DNA of 64,000 nt from Leidyana gryllorum EB-2025a. Lineage: Eukaryota > Apicomplexa. The stretch spans positions 62,001 through 126,000 of the forward strand of contig JBLWGC010000121.1 of the NCBI GenBank assembly GCA_048772705.1, given 5' to 3'. Below, one piece after another: positions 11,418 to 24,148 of the stretch; within the stretch, counting starts at the first letter, position 1, and each line of letters opens with the position of its first letter. The notes under the pieces are model-generated. The model was not told where the DNA came from, searched no databases, and saw only the letters and a program-made list of their open reading frames with translations. Position numbers and translations under genes: made by a program.

Positions 11418-14112
11418 ATGGCAACGGACGAAGGGAACACTAGTAATAACTCGTTTCGTAACAACTACACCTCAGTCTTTCGATTCAAGACCAACTTCGA
11501 AGATGAGGAGGTAAACTGCCGATGCACATGGCGTAGAAGCAAGCTAAGCGGCCTAAATGTTATTATATGCAATGTGCCCTCGGATTGCGTCTTTGGAACA
11601 TTCACCTTCCTGACCAAGGTACTCTACCTCCAGCATTACATGCATCTATCTATATGTTTCTTATCCAATGTCATCAGACTGATTCGAATAAGCCCCTTGC
11701 TGCGTGCGTTCAACGACTCACTTGGTGCGGCAGCGAGAACTTTCCGCCAAGTAATCATACCCTCAATCAAAGCTTCAGCCTAAACTGCCATGCAGACTTT
11801 GTTGAACGCGTGGGGAGAACATTGCCGAACGCCTTCGCTGGCTCTACCTTACATGCGGACCGCAGTGTTTATACTATTAATGCAGAGTCAGATCGCGGCT
11901 TATTGGCGCTTCTCCCTCGTGAGACTCATCTTATATTAGCCACCGAATCCTCTCACATTTGAATCGCAAACAGCCTATCTTGATGCACTATTTCTACCAT
12001 CTATGACGGAGAACGACTTCCGGGAACAGATATACAATCCTAGAACAAGTAAACCAACAGACTCCTCTCCAAGCAATCACAAACAATCGCATAGGCAAAG
12101 GCAAACCTGGGGGCGAAATGTACAAAGAGCTGACCACGCAATCAACAACCGGCAGCTTACAGGGGATCGAATGGTGCGTTCGAACCTACTCCTCACACAT
12201 ATACAAACATTTTATATACTAGTGAGATATATCCTAAGGACAGCCCGTACCACTTTCCGTGCCGAGGATCTGCCGAAGCACTGGCAACCGTGACCCTCGC
12301 CGAAGTACGAGAATATCATCGGTGGTACTATAGGTGAGCATTCAGACCTGGCCTTCAATGTAATGTTACCAACACGCAATATGTGTGCCTTCCAAATGTG
12401 TGCTGTAATGTGTGTGCTTTTGGTGTCTCACCTCGGTACACACCTCTCCGGCGGTCGGTCGGCAACTGACGTGAGATACAGCAGTCGAATTGCGTCAATG
12501 CTCCCCGGTTGCTGCTATTTTTTCCCCGTTATACGTCCCTGACTAATTGTTTCGAACCTGGCACGATATGAATCTGCTGATCAGACCAAGCAACTGCTTC
12601 ATGATTTTGGCTGGATCCATTGATACCGATGATATACTTGAAGTTCTGTATAAATTCGAAAGTGAGCTGCCACCAGCTATGCTGGAGCTCTCGAGAAGAG
12701 ATTCATGCAAAATCGTGGCCCCGAAAGTTCCACCCATCTTGGTGCAGCCACCACGAGAAGGAGCTATTGAGCGGGCTATGCAACCCCTATTTATGCCTAG
12801 GCGACAGGAGAGTGAAGCCCCAAAGGCGGTCGTCCGGTTTACCAAGGAGGTAATTGAGGTGGAGCGCGTCAAGGATACGATGGCCCAAGCTGAACGCGAG
12901 GGTATCCCCGAGGGCGGCAAGCCGTTCTTCAATGTCCATCTAGCCCTGCAGGGCCCGGACCTATTGCGGCATCTAGAATGGACCGCTTTCAATTTCTTGA
13001 TCAACCTGCTCAAGACTTCGTTGAACGAAATGCAGAACGAAGGATTGGATGATGATGATCCTTTTGAGGGTCAATCTTTTAACCCCAGCGCATGGAGTAG
13101 GCTGACCCTGAATACGGAGGAACGAAAGTTCCCGCTCGCTGCCCTTACGCTGCCTGGAGTATCCGAGGAAGGGATAGAGGGCACCGCGAAGCAGTTTGAG
13201 GATCTTATTGCTGTAAGCCGATAAAGATCATAGATGAGAGTCAGATCTCATTCACCTACAGAGGTTTTGGGTGAAGGGCGATCCTTTGTGCCTCAACGAT
13301 CCTGAAAATCTTCGACGATTGTTGGATGCAGCCTGTGAGCGCTACCGAGAGCAACTGTCCTGGCGGGCGGAGTTCGACAGTGAGTGTTGTGGGCGGCGGG
13401 CCTCATCGTGAACACTCCCAGTCGTCATGTCACTCACGCTGTGGGTATCAAGTTGTGCGGCGGACGAGGCAGGTGCAGATGCGAGTTTCTTGTCAGCCCT
13501 TCACCCAGCTACAGATTACAGGGCGTTACGGGAAAAGCCGAGCGCCTGGTGGTTGGATTTTGTGCAAACATACTTAAGTAATGGTGTGTCGGTAAGGATC
13601 GGAGTGAGTGAGGCGGGTGTAAAGCTTTACTGCAGCTAATAGAGTTAGCTCGTGTTAGCTTGGGGGCCCACGAGTTGAAAATCGACCCGAACAAGCGTTC
13701 ATCGCGCTGGACTCTATCGTCCGCCGCGTCTGATCGCGGATTTCCACGCGATTTGAAGGAGATGAAAGAGTGTCGATGGGTAAGTGGCAATCGTTATTCG
13801 TTCTCAATTGTCCCTCGTGGTGCCCCCTTCGTTCACAAAATAAGTGATGTGATCCCTGTTCGGCTGGCTATTTTCGCTTTGGCGGAGATCGGTATCGCAA
13901 AGGATGGAACTGGCTGTCGGTCGCCGCCGACGCGATATGTGTACTGAAGGACGACACCCAGCCAGCGTTTGCTGAGCTGCTTGTGCGCTCGATCGTGTGT
14001 TTCTGTCTCTGTGTGTGTGAAATGTGTGCGACTATGTTTGCAGGAGACGGACGGGACCGTGGAGGCATACATAGAGTCTCTGGGTGGACGCGCGGCCCTG
14101 CAGACGGCGTAG
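11418..14112 (+). CDS. Catalytically degenerate M16-family homologue
   Basis: A second member of the family at 1-3460, rebuilt from splice signals and phase. Exons about 11418-11618, 11678-11750, 11796-11918, 11974-12048, 12095-12173, 12223-12333, 12585-13212, 13262-13379, 13497-13591 and 13636-13779. The last part to 14112 is less sure. Family landmarks: LTWCGSENFP where the partner has LIFRGSQRYP; DRSVYTINAESDRGLLALLPPYLD (split across a junction); GGEMYKEL; and EVREYHRWYYRPSN. The HxxEH zinc motif reads AACVQRL, so both histidines and the central glutamate are gone, while the later glutamate of MYKE remains. The C-terminal half is poorly conserved or missing. Introns are mostly 45-60 nt. 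This looks like a pseudoenzyme or a diverging copy, not a simple pseudogene, because frames stay open across at least ten exons with phase kept. Confidence 0.65.
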
Positions 14113-14278
14113 TGGATGGAGCGGCACATTTGCGCAAATTTACGGGAACTTTCTTTCTCTTCTCTCTTAACTTTTCTCTTTCTTCTTGCCTTTCTGACTG
14201 GAGAAGGTTGATATGTTTGAAAATGATGTGGGTTGATTAAGTGGCAGCGTTTTTTTGCCGGAACCTGGCGAATTTTCT

Positions 14279-14632
14279 ATGGCGACGCGAGCGCCCTCGA
14301 GCGTTTCGTCTGCGACGTCGGTACTTGTGAGCAAGGAGAAGGTGGAGTTGAGGTGGTGCTGGACGGAAACGTCTTCACTACGCATTGATCTGCGGTGTCC
14401 TGCGGATGAAGTAGTAGCGATTCGGCGAACTTTGGCTCTGAAAGCTTTGGAGGGGTGGATAGCTCCCGAAAAGTGGTTGCTCGCCGCCTGGGAGCTTGAA
14501 CAGAGCCGTTCGGCACTCTCGGAGCTTGAATATGAGACACAGGAGCGCAAGTTGCGCAAGCGATTGATGAAGAAGATCCCCAAGGCGGCCAAAAAGGAGA
14601 TCAGACAGATAGAGAAGCGATTAGCCTTATAA
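14279..14632 (+). CDS. Small basic protein of unknown function
   Basis: A 117-residue single-exon frame opening MATRAPSSVSS. The middle is mixed alpha/beta in character (VELRWCWTETSSLRIDL). The C-terminal third is a charged helix rich in Lys, Arg and Glu ending KKEIRQIEKRLAL. An in-frame ATG also exists 24 nt upstream of a better-placed start. It ends 53 nt before the start of the armadillo-type gene on the same strand. No family recognised, and the charged helix could bind nucleic acid or form a coiled coil. Confidence 0.5.
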   Translation: MATRAPSSVSSATSVLVSKEKVELRWCWTETSSLRIDLRCPADEVVAIRRTLALKALEGWIAPEKWLLAAWELEQSRSALSELEYETQERKLRKRLMKKIPKAAKKEIRQIEKRLAL

Positions 14633-14685
14633 TTTTACCTATCCACCATTGCCTGACGAAAAGCCGCCACCGTATTGCTGGCGAT

Positions 14686-15786
14686 ATGTTCTGGCATTCA
14701 AAGAAAGACAGTTCGGATATATCGTCTTCCCCCTCTCCCTTGACCGCATTCGGAGGGGGCGGGAAATCGTCGGTCGTCAAGTCATCTACCAGTCGACAAA
14801 TACAACAACCCCCAAGTACTCCCTCTACTACGACGGCCTCGAGCTCGTCACCGCCCGCCCAGAAACTATCCGTAGTTAATGCCAGCACCTTCTTCCAACA
14901 ACACCCTCTCACTCCACCCCCCTTACCCCCCAATCTAGACTATGACTTTGACAGCCCGGCGGCGCCTCCCCTCACAGCCAAGACTGCTCGACACATAAGT
15001 CGGCGCCGTGGAACCGAACAACCCAAAGGCATTACTGAACGCCATTCTGAGGAGAAACGACGGGCCTCCGACTTCCGCGGCCCTGCACCTGTCGCTGCGA
15101 GACGAAGCCCGCGTACTACTATCCCCACCAAGGAGCCACTTTTGACGCAATCTGCCAGTCCCGTAGTCAAGCAGTTACAGCCAGCGAATGAAGTGTACAT
15201 ACTACCCACAACTCGTACTACTGGAGGTACCCGCACTGCTCGGACGCTCCAACCAGGTTCTCCTCGTTCAATGACCTCATCTCAACAACAACCGTTATAC
15301 TCGAAACCCCATCCCGATTATCAAGAGCGGATCATGCGCTTACAGTCGTCGCCCGACAAATACCGAGATGAAGTTGTCGCGGAACTGTTCTCCGAAGTCA
15401 AACGCGTTCCAGTTGGAGGACTCACATCCCGCAGACGCTCCTTCGAACCAAACAGGGACACAGCCATGACGGCCGCCACTGTCGCTGCATTATTGGAATC
15501 CGCTAATACAGAACTTGATCGACCTTTGAAAGACGTCACTGGCGCTCTACGCGATTGTGACGCCGCCATGGAGCGCTCCGTGGATATCGCCCATCAAGCC
15601 ACTGAACGACAAAGTGACTCAGCCCCGCAGCTCATCACTACTGTGGCCAAGGTAAGTTGGGGTCGGCTGTCCTCTTCAATATCATCAATCTGCGATCACT
15701 TGCCACTCAATAATACTGGTCACATCGAGCCCCGATCGATCTGTAGGATCCGATCGCGATCAATGCTGTCGTTCTATAATCTCCAT

Positions 15787-15822
<36 letters not shown>

Positions 15823-18800
15823 CGTGAGAGCGTGTGTGTTTCTCGCCAACTACTCCTCAGCCCCTCATTACTGCATCTTCGCTCGCTTATTTCTCTCGTC
15901 CTCCACACAGATCTCGCGAAAGAAGCAGAATGTCACTGCTAAAGGAGCGCAAGGAAGAGCCAAAGCGGCAACCGCTGCAGTCGATACTGGCGTTACCAGG
16001 CTGATGGCTCAAGCGCTCAGTCCTAGATTTGTGACCATGATGCCCCCCGAATTCGCCGCTGATGCTCTGGCGATCCTGAGTAATGGTCTGGCTTGTCAAG
16101 CCACCCGAGCTGCCACTCGGCAAAGTGTGTTAGAAGCGAACGTCCCTGCAACAGCTGAGAATATTGTGAAAGACCCCAAGTCTATCCCGGCTGCCAGAGA
16201 AGCCGCCACCGAGTTCGGCGTTCACTTCGCTGAAAACCCTGCTGACAGGGAGTTTCTGGCCAAGGTGAGCACAATTGTCCTCGCAGATCTTCTCGACCAA
16301 AGGGAATCCTTCACAGAATCATCCTGCACTCCTTGCTGAGGAACAGACCATTGCCCTGCCGATGCTGATGCGCGTGGTGAGGCGCAAGGTCGGCGCGGGC
16401 AAAACGGGGAACGGTAGTGGAAGCCAAAACATGCTCCCGTCGTTAGGGCAAGTCCGTGTGACTAAGCCCAAACGAGATCGAGCTGACACAGACGGCTCTG
16501 ATGACCTGGCGGACATCATTGCGCGCTTTGAAAACCCGCAGACACTCAAGGATCCCGAGGCGGCTGGCGCATTCGTAAGTCATTGGGTGGCCATCAGCAG
16601 TGTGAGACGGCTTTTCAGGCTGAATTAGTATCCACATATGCAGCAAAAAGGAGAGCTGTAAAGGTTGTGGATGCCGGAGGTCATGAGCTTTTGCTCAAAC
16701 TCCTCAAGATCCACGCGGACGAGCCTCTGGTGGTTGGATCTATTCTCGATGCTTTTTCATATCTCTGCGAAGACGATACTTTCATGCAGTTCTTCACTGC
16801 TGATAACGTGCCCCCTGTTGTGAAGGTACAGCGGCAGCACGTGTCTCCGTGTGTGCACACACTCCCTCCCTCTCTCTTCTTAGGCCCACGCAATCGCTGA
16901 TGATCCCGACTGTGTGTACAAGTATGTTGACCTGTTAGAAGACCTCGTCGTTTTTGGTACGGACGAGGCTCGCGGGAAGATTGCCAAGGCGAAGGTTCTC
17001 GCGGACTTGGATTTCCTGGAAGAGAAGGCGGATCCCGAAGAGGTGCCGCTTTTGATCAGCATTGGAGACATCCGGAAATGTCTGGTACCCGAGGAGAATC
17101 CTTTGACCTTGAAGGAGGTATACTCCATTCTAATGTCTCGACAATACAATGACGAGTCTCTCAACATTGTAGAGGTGGGTGAAAAGGGATATGGGTAGGA
17201 GACATATTGTGTTGTGTGCAGGAGAGATCTGTGAAGAGGTTGTTTAACTTCGTGCGGAAGAAAGTGCGAGAGTACGGAGTGGAGGGACCAATTACAGACG
17301 GCGTGTTCAGTTTTACGGCCTCTGAGCTGATGTATGGATGTATGTCCTTCCAGCTATTGGCTTCTGTTGAAGATAATCACGCACTCTTCAAGCAATATGA
17401 CATACCTCAGCTCATGTTGGATGTGATGCGGACGCAACCTGATGAGCAGATTGCACAGCACGCAGTTCTAACAGCCGCAGAATTAGCCCAGCACGAGACG
17501 CTGGTGAATTTGTTCGTCGACAGCGACGACAAGAAGACTTTGATTGTTCAAACGCTGAAACGCGGGCGAAAAGCGGTCGAGAATGACGTATACAATGATG
17601 TCGAGGATCTGGTTGGCCCACGTGTCCAACTCATCGAGCGTACTGCCGTGAAGCGTGATACATATGCGGGTACTGAGGCCGTTCAGCAACTCGTGGAGAC
17701 TTGGGACGACTATGAGTACTATTTCTTTGGCAACATCCGCGTCAAGAACAAACAGGACCTGAACCTCATCTTCAAGGCGGACCGCAAAGACAAACGAAAG
17801 GCTAAAATGGCTAAACGCTTACATAGGAACCACGAGCACCACTACCATCAGTCGACTGATGGCGCCCCGCTCAGTGGCGAGTCCTCAAGACGGCGTAAAT
17901 CCATTGTGAATCGCGCATCTCAATTCATTCGACGGAAGGAAACTGACGAAGATCGTCCTTCGCGACCGTCAGTGATGTCTCCGTTAGAGCGTCGCAAGTC
18001 TATCGTTGGGGGTCAGCAGCCGCCGCCAACCCCTTCTCCTTTGGAGAGACGCAAATCAGTGGTTCCCGGAGGCATCTCTAACGCTCGTCGTCAATCTCTC
18101 GGCAATGCTCTCCCGATCACAAACACTGAGTCTCAGCATCCGGGGCTGATGCGCAGGGCATCTCAGTTCTTTGGCGCTGCGAAACCGGAGCCTCAGGGCC
18201 CGACGGGTGTGCTGGGTGCTGGTGGGACGATTGCTCAGGCGCGTCAAGCTGCTAGCGGTAACGCTCCGTTGCAGCGTCGCGGATCTTTCTTCGCCCGAGG
18301 CAGTCTGGCGGCGGCGCCCGCAGTGATGCCGAGCTCCCCGGACAAGCGTCGGGCTTCTCTTCTGCAGCGGCGGGCGTCTATGAGTCCCCCGGTGGCAGAT
18401 TTGTCGCACATGCCGCAACGGAGGCCGACGCGGAAGAGCTCAATCGCCAGCTCTGTGTATGATGGCCACACAGTGAATGGGAGCTTCAAATCAGGTCGTT
18501 CATTCGGTTCCGAGAGCAGATGGTCTGACTTTGACTTTGAGGGTGCTGAGTTGAGTGACCAATTTGTGCCGCACATGTTGGAGTATGTGTTCAAAGCTCT
18601 TCGGCGTACGGTGGGTGTGACGGAAGTTTCGGTTCTGAGAAAGGCGAATGTACCGATGCGATTGGTTGGACTGATAGCCGACCAAGAGACTCCCCCGGCG
18701 GCCTTCCCAGATATCTTATACCTGATTGGTATGCTGGCTGGGACTGACAAGACGCTAAAGGAAGAGTTCGGCGACTATAAAGCTGTGGAGAAGGCGTGTT

Positions 18801-21800
18801 CCTTGTTGAAGCGGGCGTATCGTCAACAGGGAGCGTATGTGAGTGAAGTGGTGACGAACGCTTGTTTATGTTTGGCAACGCTGTGTGTGGTGCATTTGCC
18901 GAATACTCGGAGGTTCGAGAAGAAGAAGGGTCCGCAGCTGACAGTGGATGCGTTGCGAGCTCGAGGAGACTACAACGACACTCAGGCGGTGAACGCGGCG
19001 TCGGCTTTGATCTGTAACTTGTGTTACAAGAATGAGTCGATGAAGGCCGTTCTGGGTGAGGCGGGTGCTTCGGAAGCTTTGGTGCGGGCGATGGCCAAGT
19101 ACGAGTCGACCGGGAGCAAAGCCGAAGGCACTCGTTGTATCTCGTCTCTGTTCAAAGCCATCGGGAACTTGTCGCTGAACCAAAAGAATATGGAGAAGTT
19201 GATGGCATCTGATGTGGAGATCGCTTACAGCAGTTTCCTCGGACAAGTTGATGGCGAGTTGGATGACAGCACTCTGGAGGCTGCGTTACGTACATTGTCG
19301 AATCTGGTGATTGAGAAGGATAATATGGAGCGATTCGCTCCAGTGGTTGTACCGTTTTTGTCAATGTTGCGAAGAGAGAGGACGACGAGTACAGATGTCC
19401 ATCGCTGGGCATTTATGACATTGGCTGGTTTATGTCGTCGTCCCAAGAACGCTCAATCGTTTTGCGAGAACGATGGTGTGCGGACAGTGATGAAGTTGGT
19501 GCCGTATTTGGAGCGAACCCCCGGGCTTCGTGCATCAATAATCTGTCTGTTGGGTATCCAGACGACGCATCCCCCTAACGTGAAGGTGTTGGTTGACAAC
19601 GGAGTGTTTTATGTGATCGCTGAGACTCTGCGCGAGTTTCTGGAAATGTTGGAGAAGAAACCCCAGGCCGCCGACGCGTTGGCGTCGACTCACCACTCGG
19701 CTGTGGAAGGGATGGATCAACAGACGAGCGATATTTTGGCGTTCTCCCAACTGCCAATCTCATCGCTGCGTTGCGCACATCGCTGCTTGACACACCGAGA
19801 AGCTGCACAGGAGTGTATCAAGGAGGGCGTGTTCGAACTCGCTCAAAAGGTGATGATGAAGTCGGCCTTCCAGCCAATGCTCACCTACGAGACGTTGCGA
19901 GTCATCTTTGGCTGCATGAGTCTATTGGATCCAGATCACTTTAGCCGACGATCCGACTTCCCCTTCCTCAACAATGTTGTGGTGGGGCACAAGGACAAGG
20001 GAGTCGAGACTTTCGATGAGGTCCTGCACGAGTGGGGCAACGCCGAGCTCGAGGCTCTGCAGGACGGAGAGGACCCGACGCCCACCGAGCCGCCGTACGT
20101 TGATCCCACGGAGCCCGAGTGGCTGCTTACATTGGGTGACCACGTCCGTCGGCCTCACGGACATCGAATTTGGGAAGAGCTGAAAATGACACCCAATATG
20201 CTTGCAATGTGTGAATCTATCCGAAAGATAGCATCTAATGAGAAGGCACAACGAAATGTCCGTCTACAGCGCTGCGCACTCGGTGCACTCGCCTGGATTA
20301 GCTGCGAACGGGTGTGCGTGCCTTCGCTCTTCCGGCGGCTACACATACCCATTGATCCGGATCTCCATTGCCCCGCAGAGGACGCTGAGGAGGAAGTTGA
20401 AAGTGTGGCTACGCCACCTCCGTTGCAGCGACGGAAATCCATTTGGGATACTTTGAAGCGTGACAAGACACAGGCGCATATCACTATAGAAGAGCCACCC
20501 AGCTCTGGAGTAGATCACTCTTATTCCAAGGCTCCCCCACCCATCGCCCGACGAAAGTCGGTCTGGGACGCTTTCAAGAGAGACAAGACCGAAGCCCGCT
20601 TGGAACGCAAAACCGGCTTTGGACGTCAACGCAAGACTGACAATACCAGTATTGTCGATCTCGTACGTCGTACTCTCCAGAACCTGTGGTTCGACAGCGA
20701 CTGTATTGATCTCGTAAGTGGCCCACACCAACAAAAGTCGAACAGATCGGCGTCGCTGGGTGTCTCCCCCTCTGTCCCCCTCTGTCCCCATCTGTCCCCC
20801 TCTCCAACCCCCCCCCAGGTGATGATTTTACTGAATAACTGTATCTGGGCGTGCTTTGGCCACCAAGACCTCGCTCCCTTACTCGCTGAAGTCGAGCTGT
20901 ACAAGGAGCTCAAAGCCTTCATTGATCGGAACGAAGAGAAGGTCAAAGCATATTGGCTGTTCACTCTGAAGAACTATAAACGATTCATGCAGACTCGTGA
21001 GATACTTACTATTGGTTGTTGGTGTGTGATTTCCTTCCGTCCGTTTCAGAGGGAAAGTTCCACCCCATTGATGACTGCTCAGATTTCTCGGATATCAGTC
21101 ACTTTAGTCGGAGTCCTGCAGGGCGGGAGGGCACTGTGAAGCCGTCTCGGACTCAAATGGACATCCCGGGTATACCAAGACGCCAATATCTGACAGGCGA
21201 AGACTTGGGTCTGATGCATGCTCTGGCGCTCACATCTTTCCCGATGGACTTGACGCAGTGGGATATCGATCCATTCCCGGACGGAGTCCAAAGTCTCCCG
21301 GCGGAGACGCGCAAGAAGCTGAGAAGTGGGGGCAAATGCGAATACATCGACGCATCGGGCAAGCGGAACTACTTTTACTACAAGTCGTCCCACGACCTGG
21401 TGTAAGTGATGCTGACAGCCAGCGCTCTCCACAATTGGATGTGACAGGTTGTTTGAATGGAAGATTGTCCCACTGGACGCCAAGAATAAGGAGGTCGACC
21501 CACAGTATCCGCACGCCTTGGCAATCTCTCGTTTCTATGCGATGAACTCGGGGGTCGATCACGTCAATTTTCATCGTGGAATGCAATTTGACCGTGGCAG
21601 TGAGTTGAGACGTCCTTTGGCCACCAATCTCCCACCCCCCTCAGTCACCGAGTCTAAATGTTGTTTGCTGCGCGGACCAGCCATAGCCTCTCAGCCGGAA
21701 GGTGTGACACTGAGTCTGAAGTTCAAAGACTCACATCACCGCGACTACTTCATCACGGTCATGGGCCACTGGCGCGAAGCTTGCGCATTTGGCTTCATAT

Positions 21801-21802
21801 GA
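14686..21802 (+). CDS. Large armadillo/HEAT-type repeat protein with RRxS phosphosite array
   Basis: Nine exons in consistent phase: 14686-15651, 15911-16264, 16317-16574, 16619-16825, 16884-17174, 17222-20713, 20819-20996, 21050-21401 and 21448-21802, for about 2,150 residues. The N-terminal 320 residues are Ser/Pro-rich and disordered. Alpha-helical repeats start in exon 2 (EFAADALAILSNGL) and continue through exon 6 with armadillo-like turns such as AASALICNLCYKNESMKAVL and RTLSNLVIEKDNMERF. A basic disordered linker at about 17800-18500 holds repeated RRxS motifs (SRRRKSIV, LERRKSIV, LERRKSVV, LMRRASQF, LQRRGSFF). Two more, LQRRKSIWD and IARRKSVWD, lie near 20430 and 20560. The C-terminal 170 residues form a separate, unrecognised globular part. 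Probably a scaffold; the repeats suggest protein binding. Intron 1 contains a TG run, and the intron before exon 7 is C-rich and in frame. Confidence 0.72.
15789..15820. repeat. (TG)n dinucleotide run in an intron
   Basis: About fifteen uninterrupted TG units inside the first intron of the armadillo-type gene, followed by imperfect TG sequence. Shorter TG runs also precede other 3' splice sites (for example near 9140 and 14015). Confidence 0.85.
20756..20818 (+). repeat. C-rich tandem tract in an intron
   Basis: Imperfect tandem copies of a CTCTGTCCCC-like unit directly before a C9-AG 3' splice site in the armadillo-type gene. Reads as an unusual cytosine-dominated polypyrimidine tract. Confidence 0.7.
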
Positions 21803-21848
21803 TGGTACCTTTTTATATGTGAGCGAGCGTTTCTTAGATAAAAATAAG

Positions 21849-24145
21849 ATGGACAATGCGGCTAAACTACGACAAGCAGCAGGCTGGATGCAGCAACAGG
21901 CTGCAGCCGGCTATCAGGAAGTAGCCACCCGAGTCAAAGCTCGCCGAGACCAACGACTGGAAAACAGGGGTGGTAAGATCTATTTTTGGGATGCCGCCCA
22001 AACGATTCTTCAAAGGCGGAAGGGGAGGCCAGTCTGGGAGAGGTGACCCACCCCCACAATCCGCCGATGTCAACCCTCCTCCGAGCTACAACCAACAGCC
22101 ACAATATGCTGCCGGCCAACCCGACCCTCAGATACTGTATCATCAACAAAGCGGACCTCACCCTATGTACCATCATCAGCCCCCCTGGGCCCAGGGGGCA
22201 CCACCCCCTGTCTACCCACAAGGGATGTACCCGGCTGGCGGCCAACCACCGATGATGCAGCAGCAGCCGAGCTATCAAATGCCACCTCAACGGCTGGACT
22301 CCTATCAGCAGCCGAGACCCGCCGGCTCCTATCATACAATTCCAAGCTTCGGTGGAATGGTCGCCTCCGCTCCGGACCCAACCCCGAGCCCTCCTGTCCA
22401 TCTGCCTTCCTGGGTGGAGGCAGCCAACACTTCCCACCACTCTTCCAGCGGCAATTACCCCTCTAATATGCTTCAACAACAGCAGCAAATGCAGCAACAA
22501 CAACAGATACAAACTATCAACAATCAACCAGTGGTCAATCAGGCTGGTGCGCCCCCAAATGTTGGTACTGCCCAGAATCCATTGGCCGATCTCATTGGTA
22601 ACAATCTCTGGCAAAAACTACCCGGATGGCTCAAAATACAAACGAATGCCACATACACTCCTCAAGGTGTCTGCATTGCAGACGAAGACGAAAACGAGGA
22701 ACCCCTGCCCGTTAATAACAATGGTGCCCTTGTGGTCTCGCCGCTCAGACCTCAACAAGGAGAGAGTGAAGAAGTTTTGGTCGCGAGACTCATGAGAATG
22801 GTACCTGGAGTCAATCCATCCGAGGCAAAACAGTGAGTACCCTTCACATCTTCGACTAGATAAAGCCATTCAACAGAGCGTTGCGAGCCAATAACAATAA
22901 TATTGACGAAGCTGCTTCTGATCTTCTAGAATTGGCAACCGATAAAGCGTCCAAGGCACGCCAAGCCCAAGCGCTTTGCAACGCGACTATATATCAAGTC
23001 TTCCCAGGCGGAGTTGACTTGGGCGCGTCCACCTATCCGGATTGGCTCAAGTCGAATGCTCTCAATTGTACTGTGGCAGGAGCAGCGGCAGTCCAAGCCT
23101 TTGGCGCTGCAGGCGGCAAAGTGCCACCCTCAGGTATGTGTGTGTTGTGCTACAGGGCTGCTCAAACGCCAATGGTCAGACTGTGTGCTGTCCAAAGTGT
23201 GTGCTGCCCGTGTCTCCGTGTGTGCACTCTGCAGCAGAGTTCGTGATATCGATCGGATGATGTTGTCTCTGCCGCAGGTCGGAAGAAGGCTCTGCTCATT
23301 GGTGTGACTTATACGGGAACAAAGCAGGAGCTGAATGGGCCGATGCAAGACTTGAGAAGAATGAAAGAGTTTCTGACAAGAGTATGGGGAATTGGGGACA
23401 ATCCGACTACTTTGGTTTGTTTGTGTGAGTCGGACGAGAATATGAGGGCACAGAATATCTATCTGCCAACACGGAAGAACATCTTGGCGGCACTGACGTG
23501 GTTGGCTGATTGCAAGCCGGGCGATGCAACATTTTTCTACTTTAGTGGGCATGGGAGTCAAAAGAAGGCTCGGGACGGTTATCTGTATGAAAGCAATGGG
23601 ATGGACGAGACGATTCTGCCAATGGATTACAAGACTGCAGGCCAGATCCGTGACGATGACTTGGCCGACTACTATGCCAGACGTTTGCCTTCTGGCGCCA
23701 AAGGGGTGACTCTGTTGGATTGCTGTCATTCGGGGACTGGTTTGGATCTGCCGTATACTTGTGATCTGGCGACAGGCCGTTGGAAGCACTCGAAGCAAAA
23801 ATATACTTTCCCTGGAGACGTCACTTTAATTGCTGGGTGCCTGGCAGATCAGACATCGGCCGATCTGACGTTGGGGAACAATTCTAAGAAGGCCGGAGGA
23901 GCAATGACAATGGCATTCCTTTCAGCGTTGAGCTTCAAGCCCTTCGATCATACCTATAAGTCGCTTCTGAGAACGATGGCCAAAGCCTTGCAGACCCGCG
24001 GGTTCACCCAAGTCATCCAGTTGTCGAGCTCATGCGAGTTCGAGCTCTCCAGATTGTTTTCGTAAGTGCTCCTCTTCGGAACAGAATGGTCAATTTTCCT
24101 TTTCGCAGACTCGAGGACATTATGACTCATTCCGTCACAAAGTGA
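21849..24145 (+). CDS. Type I-like metacaspase with CUE-like domain
   Basis: Cysteine peptidase of clan CD that cleaves after Arg or Lys in this family. Exons 21849-21972, 22016-22832, 22877-23133, 23278-24061 and 24109-24145 give about 672 residues. A short helical N-terminus is followed by Gly-Arg and then a long Pro/Gln/Tyr-rich prodomain with glutamine runs. At about residues 298-335, spanning an exon junction, VARLMRMVPGVNPSEAKQ plus ALRANNNNIDEAASDLL looks like a CUE/UBA ubiquitin-binding helix bundle. The caspase fold begins RKKALLIGVTYTG. The catalytic His sits in YFSGHGS and the Cys in LLDCCHSGTGLDLPY. No LSD1 zinc finger is seen. The start was chosen because the 43-nt intron joins GGRGGQSGRG in frame. 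The gene ends 3 nt before the end of the convergent RhoGAP gene. Confidence 0.88.
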
Positions 24146-24148
24146 TCT

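Noticed and set aside
13780-14112. Definite C-terminal exons for the second M16 homologue
   Set aside because: A segment with RYRKGWNWLSVAADAICVL and a final exon ending GGRAALQTA look coding, but I could not link them in phase to the preceding exon, so they are kept only as a tentative end.
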